Below, piece after piece: positions 1 through 10,502 of a stretch of DNA of 64,000 bases. How positions within the stretch are numbered: position 1 is the stretch's first letter; the number at the start of each line of letters is the position of its first letter. The notes beneath the pieces were generated by a model that was given only the letters and a program-made list of their open reading frames with translations, was not told the DNA's origin and did no database searches. The translations under genes and the position numbers were made by a program. Source of the stretch: Zopfochytrium polystomum. Lineage: Eukaryota; Chytridiomycota; Chytridiomycetes; Chytridiales; Chytridiaceae. The DNA lies in the NCBI GenBank assembly GCA_025765615.1, contig JAIVFJ010000049.1, positions 248,001-312,000 of the forward strand. Reading direction: 5' to 3'.

Positions 1-871
1 CGTCCTCGCCGCCTACGTCCAGCATATCTTCCAAAACCACATCGTCGCCACCCCGGGCATCCGCGCATCCACTACCGGCATCTGGATCAACGTCACCCTC
101 TTCCCCAACCCCGCCCTCGCCGCTGCGGCGGCAGCCGCCTCACACAACCCTGCTCCCGCCGCCGCAGACGACGCACCAGCACCCGCATCCGCCCCGTCGA
201 CGGCGACGACGACGACCGATGCGGCTACTACCGCTAAAACGGAGGATGGAGGAGAGGCCGAGGCTGCCGAGCTCGCGGCGTTAAAGGACGACAGCCCCGC
301 GGCGGCGGCCGCCGGTGCCGCTCCGAAAACGGTGCGGCCGGCAAGAGGCGCCCGCGCGGCGGCAGCGGCCGCTGCAGCGCTAGCGTTGGGCGGCGGGCCT
401 GCGCGGCCGCCGCCGCCACCCCGAGTCACGTCGCAGTCGATCCCGCCCGCGCTGCACCCCAAGATCGCGCACCCAGTGCTGGACTTTACCTCGGTGCGGG
501 TGCGGGACGCCCTCGGTCGAAACGAGGCGCGGATCGCCGAGATGTCGTCCGGCTTTGGAAAGAACGAGTACCTCGGCCCGCTGCTGAGGTCAACGGGCGC
601 TCCCGTCGTCGAGAACGTGCCGAGGCGGAGGAACTTTGGCGCAGAGTCGGAGCCGTTTGAGGCTGTGAGTCCGCTACTCGTGGCGGAGGCCCGCGGTGGG
701 CCGTGGGAGGCTTTACGGATCTACCGCGAGACTCCCATCCACTTGCAGATCAATGTCATAATGAATCCTGTCCTGAACGCCGAGGTCATGGCAAAGTATA
801 TCGCCAAGGAGCTGGCACTAAACAAGCCCCTACCACGGATATACAAAACGATTTTGAGCCGGCTGGGTTAA
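1..871 (+). CDS. Nuclear-encoded mitochondrial small-subunit ribosomal protein uS3m (VAR1/Rps3-like), 3' part
   Basis: The reading frame is open from base 2 to the TAA at 869-871, so the 5' end lies outside the window; about 289 residues are visible. The first part reads like the N-terminal portion of fungal mitochondrial Rps3/VAR1 (GIWINVTLFPNP). A long Ala/Pro-rich insert follows, then a conserved C-terminal block (PIHLQINVIMNPVLNAEVMA, then KYIAKEL). This block resembles the VAR1/uS3 pattern of beta-strand, NP.L(D/N)A and helix. Family knowledge: uS3m sits in the head of the mitochondrial small subunit and is often encoded in fungal mtDNA. GC-rich standard-code sequence among nuclear genes implies a nuclear copy. 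An AATAAA lies at 887-892. The targeting peptide cannot be seen. The assignment rests on motif resemblance only; another mitochondrial ribosomal protein is possible. Confidence 0.55.
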   Translation, partial: VLAAYVQHIFQNHIVATPGIRASTTGIWINVTLFPNPALAAAAAAASHNPAPAAADDAPAPASAPSTATTTTDAATTAKTEDGGEAEAAELAALKDDSPAAAAAGAAPKTVRPARGARAAAAAAAALALGGGPARPPPPPRVTSQSIPPALHPKIAHPVLDFTSVRVRDALGRNEARIAEMSSGFGKNEYLGPLLRSTGAPVVENVPRRRNFGAESEPFEAVSPLLVAEARGGPWEALRIYRETPIHLQINVIMNPVLNAEVMAKYIAKELALNKPLPRIYKTILSRLG

Positions 872-954
872 GCCTAATTGGTGATGAATAAAGGTCTCGA
901 TTGGAGTAGCCAAAAAAGATCAGCTTGCGCGTCCATTTACTTTATTATGACAAC
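872..954. terminator. Shared 3' region of two convergent genes, with a poly(A) signal on each strand
   Basis: Only 83 bp separate the stop of the uS3m-like gene (869-871) from the stop of PRP17 (955-957, opposite strand). AATAAA on the plus strand (887-892) serves the first gene. TTTATT at 941-946, read as AATAAA on the minus strand, serves PRP17. The two 3' UTRs are therefore very short or overlap. Confidence 0.5.
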
Positions 955-3105
955 CTAGTCCCAGTATCTGGATTGGAAGGGGTCAAAGGTCAGAATAAAT
1001 GTTCACTCCACCACCGGAAGGGCACAGCTACTTACTTGATAGTTCCATCCCACGAACACGTCGCGACCTTCGACGTCTCGTGAGGATGCCACTCGCAACC
1101 CAACACTACGTTGTCGTGGCACTTCAGCTTTTTCAAGACTTTGCTGGTCTTCCAATCCCAGAACCAAACACGCCCCTCCGAGTCGCCCGACATGAGAAAA
1201 CGGCCGTCCGCCGAAAACCCTGGCTTGCACGCGTACCCGGCAACCAGATGACCGCGGAAGACCTTATTTCGCTGGAGCTTGAAGCGGTCGCGCGTCGAGT
1301 AAATGAGGATCTGGTTATCAAGAGACTGGCATGCCAACCATTTCTCTGGTTTGCCGTGAAGCATTAGAAGTGTTAAAAAAAAAAAAAAAAACAAAAAAAA
1401 AAAACGGGTGATGGGCATTTTACTGTACTCACGTGAAGGGTCCAGCGTCACCGCTGGCATCGAGTGCATACTTGGCTCAGCGATGTACTTGATGACGACA
1501 GGAATGTCGTACTCCCACGCCCTGATCGTCTTGTCGTCGGAAGTCGTCACGAATCTCCGATTGTCATCCACGAATGTGATCGTGTTGACGGCCCCCAAGT
1601 GCTGATCATACTCTTGAACGATCGATCCAGTGTTGGTGTTAAACTGATAGACCTTTTTATCAGCGCAGCCGGTGAGGAAGATGTGCTGCTTGTCTTGAGA
1701 TGGATGGAACTTCACACAGTGCGGGATGCGACGAGTTGTGAAAGAGCGAATGCATTGTCCTGTCGAAAGAGAACTTTAATGCCCAAACAACAGACCTTAC
1801 CAAACATCAAAAAAATTAGCAAACCTGTCTCAGTGTCCCACATTTTGATCCATTTGTCGTAACTCGCAGTAAGGAAGCGACGGCCATCGTTGGAAAAGTC
1901 GATGGCCTTTACGGCTTTGGTGTGACCCATGTATGTGCGTAAGCAACGTCTATCATGGTAAACGTCCCAAATCTGCAATAGATGTATCAGTATGATCGAC
2001 GTCAGTGCCAAGCTCGGTTCTTACCTTGACTTTGGTGTCCATGCTGCAGCTAAGCAGCAAGTGGGCACTCTTTGGGAAAAATCTGATCGCATTGACTCCT
2101 TTGGTATGGCCTGTCCAAGTATGTACAAGTCTCTTCGGGATATAGTTTTCCTGAGTCCCAGCCTCCCCATGCAAATTGACTCCGTCGATATCTGTGGGAA
2201 CGTGCATGTACGTTCTGCCAAGGTAGTCGAACTCCTGCTTTCCGTGAAATATCGTTTTTTCTTTGCCCGACTCGGTCTCAGCTTCCTCGCCCGTAGGAGC
2301 GGCGGGTACCGTGACAGGAAGCGACGTTGCTTTTTCCACAGCGGCCGTTGCTTCCTGGATTGCTGCAAGCTCACTCTCCGTTGGCCCTGTCTCAGGCTGA
2401 GCCGCCTCTTCGTCTTCGTAACCAGCCCATGGTCCCAGGTAGCCACCGTCCAACGACGATGGGTCGCCCATCTTCTTGCGCTTGCGTTTTGCCTCTGTGC
2501 GGACCTTGTCGTTTATTGTTGCACCTGTCGTTGAATCAATAATTAATAATGGCGTGTCGGCATTTAGAACACTCCTCACCTCCTTGATTATACCACCGCA
2601 CAATGTCGCCCACAACGTGCTTGTCGGACTGCGCGTTTGGATCAAGCGTGTATCCATAGTTGTGATACGTTCGCTGCAACGTGTTGAACGTGAAATCTGA
2701 CATGGCGTGCTCTTCGACAAAACCTGGCGGGTCCTGGATAAGCATTCAAATGTAATCCAACGCTCTGTCTCACCTGTCAGGGTATTTTTCGTGGTCATTC
2801 CGGCTGTGAATGGGTTTGCTGGGCCAGCGAGTGGTCTGTAGAGATCCTCGTAAGGTACGTTGTGAGTGATTTCTTTGGTCGTAACGCCCGGCACGTAGCG
2901 GTGAGTAGTCAGATCCTATACCGGCGAGGAGTGGTTTGGTCAGTTCGATGGGAACATCGTGGTCAGTGCAAGCTTTGGAGGCTGCAACCAAACAAGCTTG
3001 CCTCAGTTCCGACGTCGGGCGCAACGCTGATCTCTGGAACGATCTTCACGCGCTTTGCCGGTAGCAAAGCTGTTGCATCGGACGCGGTTGCACTCTGACC
3101 GGCGC

Positions 3106-3142
<37 letters not shown>

Positions 3143-3232
3143 GCTTGCTGATGGTAATGCGGCAAGAGCCACGGCCGAGCCGTCATCGCTGCGGTCGTCG
3201 TCATCGTCTCGGTAGCCCGCAAGCAGATCCAT
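955..3232 (-). CDS. PRP17: Pre-mRNA splicing factor PRP17/CDC40, WD40 protein
   Basis: Second-step splicing factor of the spliceosome. Eight exons (complement): 3002-3232, 2774-2915, 2580-2723, 2025-2524, 1825-1972, 1433-1759, 1036-1345, 955-967. All phases agree and give 604 residues (human CDC40 is 579). The start [13 protein letters not shown] is the only ATG near the front of the exon. The N-terminus has a long Ser run encoded by a CTG/CAG tract. The middle carries the family blocks [19 protein letters not shown] and [12 protein letters not shown]. The C-terminal half (about 300-604) is a WD40 propeller with [47 protein letters not shown] and [12 protein letters not shown]. It ends in WDGTIKYWD after a 13-nt last exon. 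Introns are 50-87 bp; the first appears to be GC-AG (donor GAG|GCAAGC), the others GT-AG. The identification is secure. Confidence 0.96.
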
Positions 3233-3348
3233 TTTTTTCTTGCGCGGGTGCACCTTGTCAAATATTATTTATTGAATTATAAGAAAAGTAAAAAAAAAAA
3301 AAAAATGGGCATTTTAATACGAGGAAGACCAAAAACGAACAAGTGGGC
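3233..3348 (-). promoter_or_regulatory. Short spacer: PRP17 leader and GATA-gene 3' end
   Basis: These 116 bp hold both the 3' UTR of the upstream GATA gene and the PRP17 promoter/leader. TTTATT at 3268-3273 is an AATAAA on the minus strand and a candidate poly(A) signal for the GATA gene. A poly(A) run occupies about 3290-3305. No TATA box is evident. Confidence 0.35.
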
Positions 3349-4664
3349 TTAGAATTTGGTGGGCTTTCGGAGGGTCGAGGCAGTGCTTGTGGGCGAAGTT
3401 CCGAATGGTCTCTGGCTGCCCCTCACTCGATTGTAGAGCCCGCAGGCGTTGCAGAGCAAGACGCCTGCAGGGCCCCTCCTCCAGCTTCCAAACACGAAAA
3501 GCGGAAAGTGTTCATTAGTAGATGTTGGCAAGCGTTTCGAGCGATCCCAAATGTGTACCTTGGAGTTGATTGACATCCGCAGTTTGCGCAAACACGAATA
3601 GCGCCCCCAACCTTCACTGATGAATTTGTGCTGGCCGCGGAAGCTGCGCCGACCTTTTTCTTTGTTCGCTTCATGGGCATCTCTTCGACTTGGTCCACCA
3701 TAAACAGAGCACCCCCCTCGTCGTTCGATTCGGGAGACAGCACGTCCTCCACGCCTTGCGAGGGGCCAGGGCTGAGAGTGATTGGCGGCCGAGAAGACAA
3801 CGTCCTGGTCGAGGAAGACTCAGTCGAAGCACTTGGGCTCCACGCAACTTCTGTGAAAACTCCAGAAGGCTCGTTGTTGGCTGGCTGGTCGTCCTGCCGA
3901 AGGGTGGGCGCCACGTCAGTGTCGCTCATCAACTCGAGAAGAAGGAGGTCTGTCTCGTTCAGGCTGGCAAGATCTGACCAATCGTTCCAAAATGCCCCCA
4001 AGTGAACAATGGCGGACAGAACCGAAGACTGGTGTGATTCGACCATGTCCGTGGGAAACGCTGAAGTGTTGTTTGCCGGCTCTGGGGCTGCCAAGAATCC
4101 CAGTGGCGTGCTGCCTCCTTCACTCGCCTTTGCATCTCTGACAGGAGGAACGCCGCCGGCTCCACGCGTGCCTTCGAATTCTCTGCTAGTCGCGACTCCA
4201 TGGTGGCGATCACGACTAGCTCGGGGGAGAGTTGCGGGGCTTGTGGGAAAGGGAACTCGGTCCAAGGGCTGACCTCGCTGCCAGACCTCACTGTCGTCAG
4301 ACGCCAGAGTTGGATGCACAGAAGCTCTTGGAAGGGAAGCAGCCGCCGGCCACCAATCGTAACGAGAGACCGCGCCTCCTCCCTCCCCGGAGGAGGTGAC
4401 GCCGAGGTACTGGTTTTTCGTAGAAGAGTTTGCTTGTTCTTGTCGGGCCGACAACTCAGTGTCCGCTTTGTTGTTGTTGCACGGAACCCAGGAAAACGCG
4501 GAAAGTCCGGCCGAGCTGTGACGAAGACTGCCCAGTTCAGGAGGAGACCACGGCCACGGTGCCATGGTGCGGTGCTCTTGATTGGATACCTCGTTTCCAT
4601 TGGGAAATGCCAAAGGTGGGAGCAACCGTGCAGGTTCGTCGGCATCAAGCGGGTTGACCGACAT
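3349..4664 (-). CDS. GATA-type zinc-finger transcription factor
   Basis: Two exons (complement): 3559-4664 and 3349-3484, giving 413 residues. The 74-bp intron splits the zinc finger right after [10 protein letters not shown]. The joined finger is C-X2-C-X17-C-X2-C ([31 protein letters not shown]). It lies about 30 residues before the C-terminus and has a short basic tail. X17 is the usual loop of fungal and animal GATA factors; the finger binds (A/T)GATA(A/G). The rest is Ser/Thr/Pro-rich and acidic, probably an activation region (for example the Glu/Leu/Asp-rich segment [13 protein letters not shown]), with a basic MKRTKKK just before the finger that could be a nuclear signal. The start is the first in-frame ATG (4662-4664). 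Nothing shows whether it controls nitrogen, iron or light responses. It is divergent from the P5 ATPase gene across a spacer of about 1 kb. Confidence 0.9.
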
Positions 4665-5697
4665 AATGATGTTCGAAGTCTAACTCTCTTTCTGTTATTG
4701 GCCCTCGTATATCTGTTGGTTCTTCCTTAAGTATCTAAATATCAAACAACGCGAAGGGTGGGCCTATGAGGTGAGGGGATGGAGCTGCATGGGGAACTGT
4801 TTTTAAGCCAGTCTTTTTATCCATTTGTCGCGTTTCTGTGACGATCCTGGAGCCCTGAGGGTCGATCAGAACTTTCGCACGCTTGCAACACCCGTGATCG
4901 ACTGGGCGTGAGAATCGCGGTCGGGAGCGGAGAGGAGTATCGTGGTCGGGCGCTACAATTTCACCCATGTTCGTTGGAGATAACCTGGGAAGGGATTGAT
5001 GCAAGTGGGAAAAGCACGGTGAACGTGAACGTTGCCCTCTCCAGGCGCGGCGCGGGCGGCACATTGACGCTTCCCACACCCCAGCCACCCAACTTGCCCA
5101 GCCGGAAGACAGATAGACAGACATGCGGAGAGACAGAGTCAGAGACAGACAGATAGAGAGAGAGACAGAGGGAGAGAGACAGAGAGAGAGACAGCCATTT
5201 TGCCATTGTTGCTTGCTGCACCAGGAAATTTCAAGCATCGCCGCACACACCCCACCATTCGATCCATTGTTCCATCCATTGTTCTCGCACCAGTGGCAGC
5301 CACAGCCACACCCGCGACCACTTCCACGACCGCGACCGCGACCACGACCACGAGGAGGACGACGACGACGGCGACGACAACCACGACGGCGCCTGCACCC
5401 GCAACCACCGTTGGCACGGAATCCGCCTTGCCAATGGCCCGTGCGATCGCTCGATCGCCACCGCCGCACGCTTCTTTCTGCCACACGTTGTCGTCGGATC
5501 GGTGGCATTCTCGCCCTGAGAACTGGCGTCGGACGGGGGCGCTTCGTGGCTTGGCAGCATCGCCGTCGCTGTCGCCGTCGAGTCTTTCGCTGCTCGACGC
5601 CGCAGCCGTCCGGCTCGTCAGCAACCCTTCCTGCAGCAGCGACAGCCCCCTCTCTGCCGCTCAGCGATTGTGGCAACAACCGTGGCGAACTCGCCAG
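4665..5697. promoter_or_regulatory. Divergent promoter region between the GATA and P5-ATPase genes, repeat-rich
   Basis: This 1.03-kb spacer separates two divergently transcribed genes and must hold both promoters. It contains a GACA/GAGA microsatellite (about 5107-5194) and a (CGACCACGACC)-type imperfect tract (about 5314-5400). Long open frames exist on both strands but encode only repeat-derived Arg/Pro/Thr or Ser/Leu strings, so no gene is called. Confidence 0.4.
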
Positions 5698-8600
5698 ATG
5701 CCAACCGGCTTTGGCACCATGCGTGGACGAGTTTTCGTCAGCCTGGTGGCTGTGTTGTTGGCGCTCGTTGCCGTTCCTCTCACAGACGCCTCCCCGTTCT
5801 TCAACACTCGTACGTCGTCTTTATCAGCTTCACCAGCGCTATTTTCCCAATCGTTCCTTCTCCTCTTCACTCCTTCCTTGCTCATGATACCTCCATCCCC
5901 ATTCAGCAAACGACCAATGCGTTTCGCAAGGGTTCGTCCCCACGCGGTACTCCGTAACGTGTCCTGTTACTTGTGTGGATAATATCAAAAAGTGCCCGTC
6001 CAGCATAGTCGACCCTGCGTTGGCGAACTGCAGGCAAACGGTGTGCGCTGATGGCACTTGTCAGTCTGACTGCACTACGGCGAACGAAAATCCAGTTTGT
6101 AACTGTCCTCGTGGATTCAACCTTGGGGACGGGCAGGTTGTGATAGTCAATCCTGTCACGCCCCTCGTTCCATGCAACCTCAAGGTGAGTTGTTTTTCGA
6201 TCTCATCTTCTGGAGATCATTACTAATCTGTAATTATGTGAAAAGCCTCAAATCGTGAACGTCCCGCAGTACCTTCAGGGATCCGCGAACAACACGGCAA
6301 ATGCGAACGCGCCACTATGGTCGGCATGCACAGCCTACGCGAACGCAAATAGCAGCACGGTGTTCAGTGTCACGTCATCTACTCTTTACAACGAGTGCGC
6401 TATTCCATCTCCCTCCGATCGTACGACCCACATTGGTGCACCCGAATTTCTCGTCGCGTACGTAATTTTCGGGATGGAAATCGCAGTCCTGGTTCTTCAC
6501 TTCATATACAAGAAGTTTGTCGAACGCAAATTCCGCGACCTTCGACGCGGCCCGTCTGGCTTCGCGCCCCGTGGGTCAACGCCCCTTCCAGCCGAGAGTC
6601 CCATAAAAGGTATTCCGGGACCAAGGGGGCCTTCTCTTGTGAAACCGGAGGATCGCGAGTATGGCGTGGAAATGGATGAGTTTGCAGAGGAAGCAGGAAT
6701 GGTTGGAAAGGGACCACTGCGCGATCCGAATTTGACGTTCAAAGGGTACCGCCCCGATGCGATGGGAGCTGCCGCGTCGGCGACGGCAACAATCACATCC
6801 ATACTTTGGATCATATTGCTTGCTGTGCTTGTCCTGGATTACTACTCAGTCTTTGCGAGATTCGGCTTCCGCGAAGAATCGGACATGATCTTTTACGACC
6901 ACTCGCTCCTTTCGAAAGTCTTCATTATGGTGTGGCATTTCGTCACATTCTGGTTTGTCCTGCTCAAAATCCGGCAAGATGCCTCGGACAGCTTTTATGG
7001 GAAACGAGTCGCACTTTCCCAAGCGACTTTCGTTGTTGTTGAGAAGAGGATGCTCAAGTCTGTTCCGTTGGCAAACGAGGGAGCCCTTGTGTCGTGGGTC
7101 CGACGAACTGAGGCATCCTTCCGCGCTATGACTGGGTAGGCGTCGCTCTTGTTATTTTGCGTCTTGTCTTTCTAAGCAGCGAAATTGTAGAACGGATGTG
7201 TCGATGTTCACCGCAGATGTCCAAGTCACCTCACAAGGCCGTCGTTTCATCGAATTCGAATGTGTTCGCTATGTCTACGACGACCGCTATGGCAACTTTT
7301 TCCCGTACAACTTCACAGTGGGGCCAACGTTTGCGGACCTCCACCTCCAAAAGGTTGGATTGAGGTCCGCTGATGCGAATGACCGAATGGAGCTGGTTGG
7401 GCCAAACGCCATCGTTTTTCCAGAAGACACATTTTTGTCGGCGCTGTTCAAAGAGTTCTCAAGCGTCTTTTACGTGTACCAGATGATGATGCTCTGGATC
7501 TGGTAGTAAGTATCTGCTGTCGCTCGAAACATGCACTTTATATTTATCGGAAGGGTGGCTCACATCTTCTTTATTTCTAGTTACTACGCATACTATTACA
7601 TGGGCCTGGTCCTCACCCTTGTGATTGTCGCCTCTGGTCTTGGAAAGGTCGTTGTTTTCCTGCGTGCACAAAAGCGTGTGCTGTCTATGGCGAACTTTAC
7701 TGGAACAATTCGGGCACTCAGAGATGGCAATTGGACCCTCCTCTCCACAGACCAGATAGTACCGGGTGACGTTGTGGAAATCGTTGCATCGGAGCACGTG
7801 CTCCCTGTGGATGCTGTCCTCGTGGAGGGCGGTGCTGTTTGCGACGAAAGCTCTCTCACTGGTGAAGCTCTTCCGGTGGTTAAGTTTGCCGTGCGAGACG
7901 ACCCCTCTGCGGTCTTCAAAAAAGATTCGGATGGAAGCAAGACCTACTGCCTGTTTGCCGGCTGCCATGTGATGGAGGCTCAACCTGCGTCGCGCGGCCG
8001 GCCAGTCATGGCGATCGTAACGTCGACTGGAGCCCAAACCTCAAAGGGCCGTCTCGTGAAAGACATTCTCTTTCCCTCGCCTGTCTCTTTGTGTTCAACG
8101 AGCACCTCAAGGTCGTCTTCCCTCTTTTGGTCGCCTGGGGTTTCGTGATGCTTGGCCTATCCATTGCAATGCTCGGTTCCTCAAGTGTGGACTCCTGGTT
8201 CTACGGAATGTTTACCATTTCTCAAGTACTTTCGCCCTTGCTTCCCGCCGTCCTCGTTATCGGCCAGTCGGTGGCATCCGAGCGCCTGGCGAAGAGGGGC
8301 ATCCTCTGTGTTGACTTGGATCGAATTACCTTGTCTGGCAAAGTGAAGGTCTACTGCTTTGACAAAACCGGCACCCTCACGAGGGAAGGCCTCAACTTTC
8401 TCGGTGTTCAACCAGTCACCAGTCTTAATCCCGACGTCCCATCCTTTGGAAAGGTCGTTCAGGATTTCGTCACCTTCCCGGATCTCATGCGCCGAGCCAT
8501 GTTGACGTGCCACTCTGTTTCGATGGTCGGAAACAGGCCCGTTGGGAACTTTGTCGATGTCGAAATGTTCCGAGCCACCGGCGCCGCCTTGTCTGCCAAT

Positions 8601-10502
8601 GCCGACGAGAGTGGCGCGGGCGGTTCGATGGTGTACCCGACCACGCAAGGCGATCGCAACTTGCACATTGTCAAGCGGTTCGAGTTTGTACACAGCAATG
8701 CGTACATGACTGTGCTTGTAAGAGACCCAAACGATAATCGACTTTACGTGTTCCTCAAGGGTATGTTCATAGGCAACCAACCTGTTCCTCCTCGAAAGGC
8801 GTCGTCTCACATTTGTGTCTTTTTCATTCATGCAGGATCGTTTGAAAAAATTCGGGAAATATGCCACCCATCGACAGTGCCAACCAACTACAACGACGTA
8901 GCACGCTTCCACGCATCGGAGGGCTGCTATGTGCTCGCGTTTGCTTGCCGGGAACTGCCTTCTTCGGTGTCGATGGATGAAGCCGCTCGCTTGACCCGAG
9001 AGGCTCTGGAAAGACCCGGCGACCCGTCCACCCGGATGCTGGGCCTGTGCCTTTTCCGAAACGAACTCAAGCCCGACACTGCCGACGCATTGGACGACCT
9101 TCGAGACGGTGGCTGCCGCGTCGTCATGATCACTGGCGACAACGCAGACACGGCCGTCTTTGTCGCCCGCAAGTGCCGCATGATCCGCAGCACAGAGTTT
9201 GGCGAACCCATCGTGGTCATGGGAGAGCTGGACGTCACCGGAGGCGGCGGAACGCGGGTCGAGTGGAGGTCGGCCGAGTCGCCTGGCGTGAAGATCGACG
9301 AGCGCGAACTAGAGGGATTGTTGGATGCGAGCCGGTCTGGCCAGGGCCGACCCGTGGAGCTGGCGGTGACCGGCAAGGCCTTTAATGCTCTCCTAGCAAA
9401 CGGGAGGATGCGCGATTACCTCTTCGACACGCGAGTCTTTGCGCGCATGTCGCCAGAGGACAAGGTGAATTGCGTCCGACTGCACATGGAACGGGCGGTG
9501 ACGGCCATGTGCGGCGACGGTGGAAACGACGCGGGAGCACTGAAGGCGGCGCACTCTGGCATCGCCCTGTCGGAGGCCGAGTCATCGGTGGTGTCGCACT
9601 TTTCTTCGCGCAACCGCTCCGTCATGTCTTGTGTGGACCTTTTACGCGAAGCGCGGTGCTCGCTGGACGTATCGTTCGCGTCGTACAAGTACCTTATTAT
9701 GTACGGCGAGGTCCTTTCGTTCATGGGTCTGGCGCAGTACTACTTCACGGTCAACATGTCGCAAGCGATGTGGATTCTCATTGACGGCACGACGGTGCCG
9801 CTGTCGTGGGCCCTGACGCTCGCCAAGCCCGCGGAGCGGCTTGCGCGGACACGGCCGACGGCGCGGCTGCTGGGACCCGAGACTATTATTTCGGTGGTGG
9901 GGCAAATCCTTATTAACATTGTGTTTATCGTGATCGGCGTCGCGATTCTCTTTGCCAACCGTTACCGTGGCGGGTTCCTCTTTTGCAACGAGTTTGACGG
10001 GCGGCTCGTGGACGTCCGGCGGTGGTGGGAGCTTGCCGACAACTTTGAGGGCGAGGTGACGGGCCTCCTGGGCACGTTCCAGATCGTGCACGCGGCGTTT
10101 GCGTTCAACATTGGCTCGACGTACCGGGCGGGCTGGTACCGCAACGTGGTGTTCCTGGGCATTTACGCGGCGATCGTCGGCGTGCTCTCGTTTGTGACGC
10201 TGGCCGACCCGAACACGCTGGGCTGCCTCTTCCACGTGAACTGCGGCACGTCCGCCGCGCTGGAGCGGCTGAACGCCGAGTCGGGCACGTCGTACTCGAC
10301 GTCGTTCCTCGGCGTCCCGACCGTGTACCACAGCTTTGCCGGTCACAACGTCATGCCGGCTTGGTTCCGCTGGCGGCTCTGGATCCTGGCCATGGCGAAC
10401 TTGACGGCGCTCGTGCTCTTCCAGGCGGTCGGCGTGCTCGGTTGGGGACGGACTATCGCGAAGAAGATGTTTCCGCTGAAGAGGCTGGAGTACCGGACTT
10501 GA
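5698..10502 (+). CDS. P5B-type (ATP13A-like) P-type ATPase with signal peptide and Cys-rich N-terminal ectodomain; one-base frameshift
   Basis: Exons: 5698-5809, 5907-6184, 6246-7135, 7191-7505, 7581-8760 (with a break near 8092) and 8836-10502; about 1,480 residues. P5B pumps of the ATP13A2 type are endolysosomal polyamine exporters; that role is inferred here. Seen motifs: actuator SSLTGEALPV, phosphorylation site CFDKTGTLTREG (Asp near residue 792), MITGDNADTAVF, and hinge CGDGGNDAGALKAAHSGIAL, then six or so C-terminal membrane segments. The usual M4 PP-x-LP reads SPLLP. The N-terminus is unusual: a signal peptide (VFVSLVAVLLALVAVPLTDA) is followed by a Cys-rich EGF-like stretch (VCADGTCQSDC, NPVCNCPRGF) and Asn-rich glycosylatable sequence before the first pump helix. 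At 8089-8094 the frame must gain one base between ILFPSPVSL and FNEHLKVV. ATG 5719 is an alternative start. Confidence 0.9.

Noticed and set aside
4735..5679. Long minus-strand open frame (about 314 codons) upstream of the P5 ATPase
   Set aside because: It translates GAGACA and CGACCACGA-type repeats into Ser/Leu and Arg/Gly strings, has no recognisable domain and occupies the divergent promoter.
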